From the NCBI GenBank assembly GCA_024699855.1, contig JAMPIQ010000002.1, positions 12,400,001 through 12,464,000 of the forward strand: DNA of 64,000 bases. Reading direction: 5' to 3'. This stretch comes from Aphelenchoides besseyi (lineage: Eukaryota > Nematoda > Chromadorea > Rhabditida > Aphelenchoididae). The translations under genes and the position numbers were made by a program. How positions within the stretch are numbered: position 1 is the stretch's first letter; each line of letters begins with the position of its first letter. This document shows, piece after piece, positions 58,364-64,000 of the stretch. The notes beneath the pieces are model-generated. The model did no database searches. It was not told the DNA's origin and saw nothing but the letters and a program-made list of their open reading frames with translations.

Positions 58364-59241
58364 CTATTCTTCGGTTTCTGTTTCACTTGTCGGCGTATCC
58401 TCCAAGTCCTCGTCCTTGTCCAGTGGGTACAAGTGGAACAATCGACAGACTTCTGGAATACGTGCGGCTTCAATTCCATCTCGCAGGATTTTGCGTGCCA
58501 TCAGAACTCCATCGTCAAAAACGTTGTAAAGTAGAACGCCGGCAATTTTGTCGTTTTCAATGTAGAAAGCAACTGCTCGTAACTCTTCATCAACCTTCTA
58601 AAACAAACGCTAATGGTGGTGGGGTTTCGGTAAATCAAACCTCGTCTTTTTGTGCCAAAACAACAACCGTTTTCATTGATGAATCCACTTTGCCAATTCC
58701 AATGAAATGAACATAGGGACTGACAGCCGAACGCCAAGATGCTTGTCGTGGATAAGTTCGTTTACCGCCCGACATGTTTTCGCCAGCCACTCTACCACTG
58801 ATTTCGGCGTGTTCAACGTGTTCTAGTCGTCGTTGTCCCAAGTTCAAATCGTTGAACGAACTCACATCGCCGGCAGAGAATATGTCGGGAGTAGCGCGAA
58901 ATTCTTCGTTCACCAAAATCCCGCCATTTTTCTACAAATACGATTAGATGTACAACCAAAATGCTTACCGTATCCAGTTTCAAATCTGACGATTGTGCCA
59001 ACTCAACGTTCGGTTCAGCTCCAACAGCGACAATAACTTGATCCACCCTGATCTTCTCTTTCGTGCCATCCGCACGTCTCACGCTCAACTCCACTTTCCC
59101 ATTGGGCTGTACATCAGCAGATTGAACTGTGGAGCTGTTTAGTAAACGAACACCCAACTTGAACATTTGTTTCGTAGCATCTTCACGAAGACGAGAAGGC
59201 AGAATCTGTTGCAACACTTCATCTTCTTTGTAAATTTGCAC
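58364..59241 (-). pseudogene. Truncated AIFM1 copy (C-terminal part only), copy C
   Basis: Same content and break point as 41192-42069, and followed by repeat R at the same base. No start codon and no FAD-binding N-terminal half. Confidence 0.88.
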
Positions 59242-59245
59242 TTGA

Positions 59246-59466
59246 TCTACTCAGCGGCCGAATTCACGACTTCAGGGATCAACTCTGGTCAACCTCGTCC
59301 AGATCATCGGTCGTCTCCCACTACGACTTGGCATTTTGTTCGAGTCGGTGGCCTGCACGTCCTTGGCTCGACGCTGCGGTGATTCCAACTCGTAATCGTC
59401 AGTTCGCTGGGCTCCGTGGATCGTTGGTCAGATCAATTGCTTGGATCGTTGGTTGACAAATCAACC
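59246..59466 (+). repeat. Dispersed repeat R, copy 3, internally deleted
   Basis: Same ends as copies 1 and 2 (TCTACTCAGCGGC ... GGTTGACAAATCAACC) but lacks about 65 bp between the two internal direct repeats, as expected if they recombined. The junction with truncated AIF is the same as at 42070. Confidence 0.85.
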
Positions 59467-60177
59467 GAGTAAACAGTTGGTTATACATTTTCCTTTTGTC
59501 TCTTTTTGCCTCAGTTGATTTAGATTCCCTCCCTCCGCTCTCTCTATTTCTCATTCTAATTTTGTTCGGTCGTGTACAGCGGGCTTGTATTCTCGGCGGC
59601 TTTTTCGATACCAACTCGCGTTAAATTTGCCTCAAATTTCGTAAGCAATCGCGCGACTATCTTCGAGAACGGCGCCACACAAAGTCGAGTTCGGAACCGC
59701 TTCGCTCACGCATGACGGTGGATTTGAAATCCCTGGTCGACACGATCAACTCTCTGGCACTCCGACTGCTTTTGAAAGGGATCCGGACTCGTCGGAGTTC
59801 GATGCACAGCAAAAAGCAAGGTTGTTGATCAGTTTTTGCGGTGATCTAATAAACCGTTTACCTGTTTATTTTCGTCTTTTGCGGGTCGAAGCTTCACGGC
59901 ATTTCGACCACCCATTCCTCCGCACTTCAATTAATCATTCTTTATTTTCAGTTCGTTGTTGATTTTGTTTTGTCCTAAATAAATTCCGTTTTTGTTTGGT
60001 AGTCACCCGTTTATTAGCTAGTCACCGCGAAAACATTGCAGAATTCTTGTTTCTCTTCAATTGCAATTGTTGTACTTATTCCGGGTTTATAAAGCGTTTA
60101 TTATGTACTTAGATTAATTGGAATGCAAAGTTATCTATTATTTTTTAGGTATTAGCTTTCGTGGTGTTAGTTTTTTC

Positions 60178-61801
60178 ATGGAGTCGGTACGTTTACTATA
60201 TTAATTGTTTATCAATGTCTTATTTTTTTAGATCATTATTGTTCGTGGAACTGGAAAAGAGGTGAAGGTAGAAGCTCGAGATACTGGTGAAATCAATGAA
60301 AAAACTCTTCAAGCAGCGTTTTTGCTGGAAGATAATACACCGATTTCGTTGCTTAGGGATGAAGTGGCTTTAACGTGAGTTCATAACGATTTTTGACCTT
60401 GTTCCTTAGTTTATTTGAATTAATTGTTCAACTCCTTGGAGTCAGAGCGTCCAAATGCAGCCTATCGAACCCTTACTCTCTTAAGGGCTCATCCGCGCAA
60501 TCGATGATTGTACGGATGGGCGTTCTTGATTTCGTACGTCCGATGAATCGGACATAATTATTAATTTTTATTATTTAGATGTCGTCGTGATGGTGAGGAG
60601 TACTTGTTTGTTCTTGGGCAAAACTGGAGAAATCAGATTTTTGATCTCAAATGGGACGAACGGCGCCGCTCTCGGTCAATAAAGACTGCAAAATCGATGG
60701 TAATTTCACGGCCAACACTACCACAAGTAAATGAAGGTATTTTAAATTCTCGTGTTTGGTCGGTTAAATTCGATTTTTAGAGGAATTTGCTGCTAGTTTT
60801 CACCATTTTCTCTATTACATGCCCAAATATCAACCAGCGCTTCGAAACAAACAGGACGAGCCGCCTTCTCCGAAACCGGACGATTATGTGGATGGCGGAT
60901 GCGTCACGCCAATCTCGCCATCAGCAGCAGTAAAATACCAACATCGATCACACACCGTCCTTCGTGTGTATGAGGAAGGCGTCGGCAATGAGCGAAGCAT
61001 CGTTCTGATTAGAAAAATTATGGACACCAGTACCTATCACATGATGAAGGTAAATTGTTAAGAGCTATATTTATAGTTCTCTGTGTATTATAGGTCATTG
61101 TCGTGGACACAAAACATGATTTTGTTCTTTTGAGGTCGTTGGACAACAGCCCCATATTCGAATACTCTTATCCGTGGTCACTACGCGAACCCAGGAATTT
61201 GGAGTGGTTTGTTGGTTTCGGTTTGAGTCACCGAACTGAAAACGGACGTCATTTGACTTATCGTAATGGCCGGATATCTGCTGATCAACCAGATTATCGT
61301 GGGCGATTCAAAGCTGATGCGTCTATTGATGATGAAGATTCGGGTGGTCCTTGCTTTTCGAAAGACCGAGTTCTGATTGGAATCCTCGTCTCGTGTACAA
61401 CGACTTCGCCGAATCTATCTAACAAAAATAACAATCGTTCAGTGGAAAAGGAAATCGACAGTGCATCTTGTCACCGCGGTGTCTCTTTAATCGCTTCAGC
61501 TAGTCTTATATATGAAGCATTTGCGGTGATTTCCATTAAAAGGTTTTGTGATTGAATATTTTTTAGAAATATATGGATTCTACGGGTGAAGAAGTGAAAT
61601 TGGAAGAAACAAACCCGCTGGATGATACAGTTTTGAAACGAAAATGCCAGGTAAGGTGTTTAGAAAGCAATCTAAAATACTTTATGAAAGAATGTATCTG
61701 TAATACGGTTTTTGGTTTTAAAATGTAGTATTTCATTCGTTATTGAACAACGATCATTTAATTTATTTTAGAATGAAGAAGATCCACCTGCAAAGCGTTG
61801 A
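60178..61801 (+). CDS. Trypsin-fold serine-peptidase-like protein, copy 2
   Basis: Paralogue of the gene at 54046. MES joins IIIVRGTGKEVKVEARDTGE, then the Pro linker, AAVKYQHRSHTVLRVYEEG, VDTKHDFVLLRSLDNSP (Asp present at the catalytic-acid position, D-F-V-L-L like D-I-A-L-L of S1 peptidases) and DDEDSGGPCFSKDRVLIGIL. It ends two residues earlier (PPAKR, TGA 61799-61801), weakening the possible nuclear signal seen in copy 1. The N-terminal exons differ from copy 1 by many substitutions, whereas the DSGGP exon is nearly identical, suggesting recent gene conversion. Its second intron carries an insertion of about 130 bp. Likely the better-preserved catalytic copy. Confidence 0.6.
60433..60560 (+). 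mobile_element. Small insertion in intron of peptidase-like copy 2
   Basis: About 128 bp absent from the matching intron of copy 1 (54245-54313). It contains the palindrome TCCGATGAATCGGA near its right end, and AATTA-type sequence flanks both sides. Size and position suggest a MITE-like element; the ends are not certain. Confidence 0.45.
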
Positions 61802-61834
61802 ACGTAACAGCAAATAATTCGCACAGTTTTATTC

Positions 61835-62205
61835 AATCTCAATTACATGTAATTATTGAAAATAATAAAATTATTTTGTGAACAATCAATTTTATAAATT
61901 AAATCTAAGTTGAAGTAGACCATTTGTAAAAATCGAAAACAGGCAGATACAAACCTTCAATGCACTCAGCTGTTAGATGGACCAGAATTAGGCGATGGTT
62001 TTACAAATTGTACAATGTGATTTTGCATGATATTATTGCTAAATAATGTGATTTTTTAACTGTATGTACCATGAGTATTAATGCATTGATTCGGCGCGTA
62101 GTGAATGAAAATTGGAGTTGTCCCAAGTATGTCTATTATATGCTAACTCGCGTTTATCCATCTGTAGTATTCAAATCCCCGTTTACTGCTAACTTTATTT
62201 TCCAA
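61835..62205 (+). mobile_element. Insertion of about 370 bp downstream of peptidase-like copy 2
   Basis: Copy 1 runs from its stop directly into TGTTTTTACAGAGACAAATAA (55571 on). In copy 2 the same sequence resumes only at about 62208. The extra AT-rich DNA includes the 62070-62155 segment that resembles 51130-51220 in the other orientation, so it is probably a transposon copy. Ends were judged by eye. Confidence 0.5.
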
Positions 62206-62582
62206 GTGTTTTTACAGAGACAAATAAACTATTCACATCACATGTCCGTATAATCCACGCGTTTAAACGACGCTCAAGATATTTGCTGAGGAATCTCCGT
62301 GAAAGACGAGCGTGTTAAATGGAGAAGTGGGATAATTTGTTGAAACTTCGAATCCTCACATTGTTTGCCGTCCTTCTTGACCAACACTCGTCAATTCTTT
62401 TCCTGAGAACTTCGTTACAAACGGTCGCGGGCGTTGTGTTTCTTTTTGACGACTTGGTTTTTGCAGACCGACCGAAAAACGAAGTGGTTGTCCCGTTAGT
62501 TCAGGAGTATTATTGTTTGGCTGCAACACGCGCAGACGTTAAATTTTTGTGCGTTTTTCTGCTTCAAACCTCAACGATTGTG

Positions 62583-63156
62583 ATGGAAGAGGAACAAACG
62601 GTTGATTTCATGTTTTAAACGATTTTTTATTGTTGTTTAGGAGAAATGGAAAAAGGAAAAATGGTCGTGCTCTTTGTGCACGTATAACAACATTGCTGGA
62701 CAACTCAAATGCGATCTCTGCAAAACACCTCGTTTCGGTCAAGACGATTCGGACAACGAAACAATCAAACAACAGGAAGAGCTGATGGCTCCGAGTTGGT
62801 CGTGTCATTGCTGCACATTCAAGAACATCCAAACTGCCACACGTTGTGCCAAATGCGACAGCGAACGAACATCGGCAGCAAAATCGGACGGCATGATCGA
62901 ACGAGCAGCCAATTTGGCTCCGAGAAATCTGACTATTCGCGCAAATTCTCCACGTATCGATCGAATGTCTTCGTTGAAGTCACACGGTGGATCGCCTCAA
63001 TTCCGTCATGGTAAAAATCGACATACGATTGATTGTTTTATTGGAATTTTTGCAGATTCGAATCCCAATTCCGGCACTGCGAACAAATGGAAATGTCCTC
63101 GTTGTACGTACCTCAATTTTGCCAAAGCAGTCAAGTGTGCACGATGTGTTGTTTGA
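62583..63156 (+). CDS. Three-NZF protein, copy 2, ending early
   Basis: Same three RanBP2 zinc fingers as at 55946, with I-to-S in PSWSCHCCTF. Two extra bases near 63138 (AAGTGTGCACG versus AAGTGCACG) change the end of finger 3 to KCARC followed by VV and a TGA at 63154-63156. All four Cys of the third finger are kept. Because of this shift the finger exon no longer reads into the downstream cytidylyltransferase exon, although the donor at 63181 is still present. Either this copy is a short zinc-finger protein or it is a damaged form of copy 1. Confidence 0.6.
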
Positions 63157-63226
63157 CTTTGCCATCTTCGATTAAACCAGGTAATTGAATTGACGAATAA
63201 AATTGATGTAACCCTAAAATTTTAAG

Positions 63227-64000
63227 CCACACAGCCGGTTCGAATCGTCAAGGACTATTACAAGCCAACACCGTTGGTTCTGCCTCCCGATTTTCACAAA
63301 CGTTATCGACCATTTACGATATGGTGCGATGGATGGTAAATTCAAAGTGTTTTGAGTCGTCTACTTGTTGAATTTTAGTTATGACATCGTTCATTTCGGA
63401 CACGCCAACCAACTTCGACAGGCGAAACAGTTTGGAAATCGTCTTGTCGTTGGCATTTACAGCGATCAGGATATTGCCAAACACAAAGGACTACCTGTTT
63501 TTAATGAGCAAGAACGCTATCGACTTTTGCGTGGCATCAAATGGGTTGATCAGGTAATTAGTACATTCGTATACATGAACTAGCATCTCATCTTAAAGAT
63601 CGTACAAAATGCGCCCTTCTTGACTTCAGTCGATACTTTGGACAAATACAATTGTGATTTTTGTGTTCACAGCGACAACCCTTCGTTTTCTGTCGATGGG
63701 GAAGACAGGAATAGTGAAGTTAAAGCTGCCGGTCGTTTTCGAGAGTATGTGAACAACTTCTAATTGTAATATTTACTTTTCTTTAGGGTCCAAAGAACTG
63801 TGGGTGTTTCTGCGACAGAGATTGTTGGACGAATGTTGTTGCTGACAAAAAGTCATCATTCGCACACGGATGAGTTTTCGCAAGAACACATTGAATTGGC
63901 GCGTATGTTAAGCACGGTAACTACTTTTCTAATTTTATTGGAATAAAAATGCATTTGTAGTGTCGAGAAACGAAATCTCCGTCAACTCGTATTTCCCGTT
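63227..64000 (+). CDS. PCYT2: Ethanolamine-phosphate cytidylyltransferase, N-terminal part (continues beyond window)
   Basis: Rate-limiting CTP:phosphoethanolamine step of the Kennedy pathway for phosphatidylethanolamine. Exons give [20 protein letters not shown] (HxGH), AKHKGLPVFNEQERYRLLRG, IKWVDQIVQNAPFLTSVDTL, DKYNCDFCVHSDNPSFSVDG, VKAAGRFRE, then QRTVGVSATEIVGRMLLLTK (the RTxGVSTT-type second signature) and SHHSHTDE. Introns are about 40-60 nt. The coding start is not evident: the first exon has no ATG before the catalytic domain, so the start lies in the zinc-finger exon or in an unseen leader exon. The reading frame remains open at the right edge. Confidence 0.88.

Noticed and set aside
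1..64000. CRISPR arrays, operons or ribosome binding sites
   Set aside because: The DNA is clearly eukaryotic, with spliced genes throughout; none of these was seen.

Overview
The window is animal nuclear DNA, not bacterial or viral: almost every recognisable gene is cut by GT-AG introns, most only about 38-48 nt long and many exactly 42 nt. The presence of two troponin T genes, a class A GPCR, aquaporin, SLC5/SLC7 carriers, AIF, Rab, verprolin/WIP, CAF-1 p60 and ethanolamine-phosphate cytidylyltransferase points to a small-genome ecdysozoan. A nematode-like animal is my best guess, based on the troponin T style, tiny introns and 3' splice-site-like sequence just before several start codons. 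The species is not identified.

Left third (1-35970), ordinary single-copy DNA: SLC7 amino-acid transporter (minus, runs off the left edge); two orphan exons; SLC5 sodium-coupled transporter; a long acidic, low-complexity, intron-rich gene ending in an Arg/Ser-rich and coiled-coil region; two tandem troponin T genes, the second with two alternative last exons; an aquaporin with altered NPA boxes; a CX-module-like membrane protein; an RIIa/IQ protein; a TXNDC12-like ER thioredoxin protein; an alpha-arrestin; and CAF-1 p60.

Middle (35970-53060): a 3.1 kb gene-poor stretch, an orphan GPCR, a truncated AIF copy abutting a dispersed repeat (R), a Rab GTPase whose last exon seems to encode membrane segments instead of a prenylation tail, a decayed Helitron Rep-helicase, the only full-length AIF gene, WIP/verprolin and an OB-fold-like gene.

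Right (53060-64000), recent segmental duplications: [R - serine-peptidase-like gene - three RanBP2 zinc fingers - PCYT2 start] occurs twice. Between the copies sits a 2.2 kb block (GPCR 3' half plus truncated AIF) that looks identical to the one at 39.8-42.1 kb. Repeat R lies at three of the block boundaries, which suggests repeat-mediated rearrangement or, alternatively, a haplotype/assembly problem. The most novel candidates are the in-frame zinc-finger/PCYT2 arrangement, the membrane-tailed Rab, the duplicated peptidase-like family with a changed catalytic-Asp position, and the R/Helitron-associated duplication mosaic.
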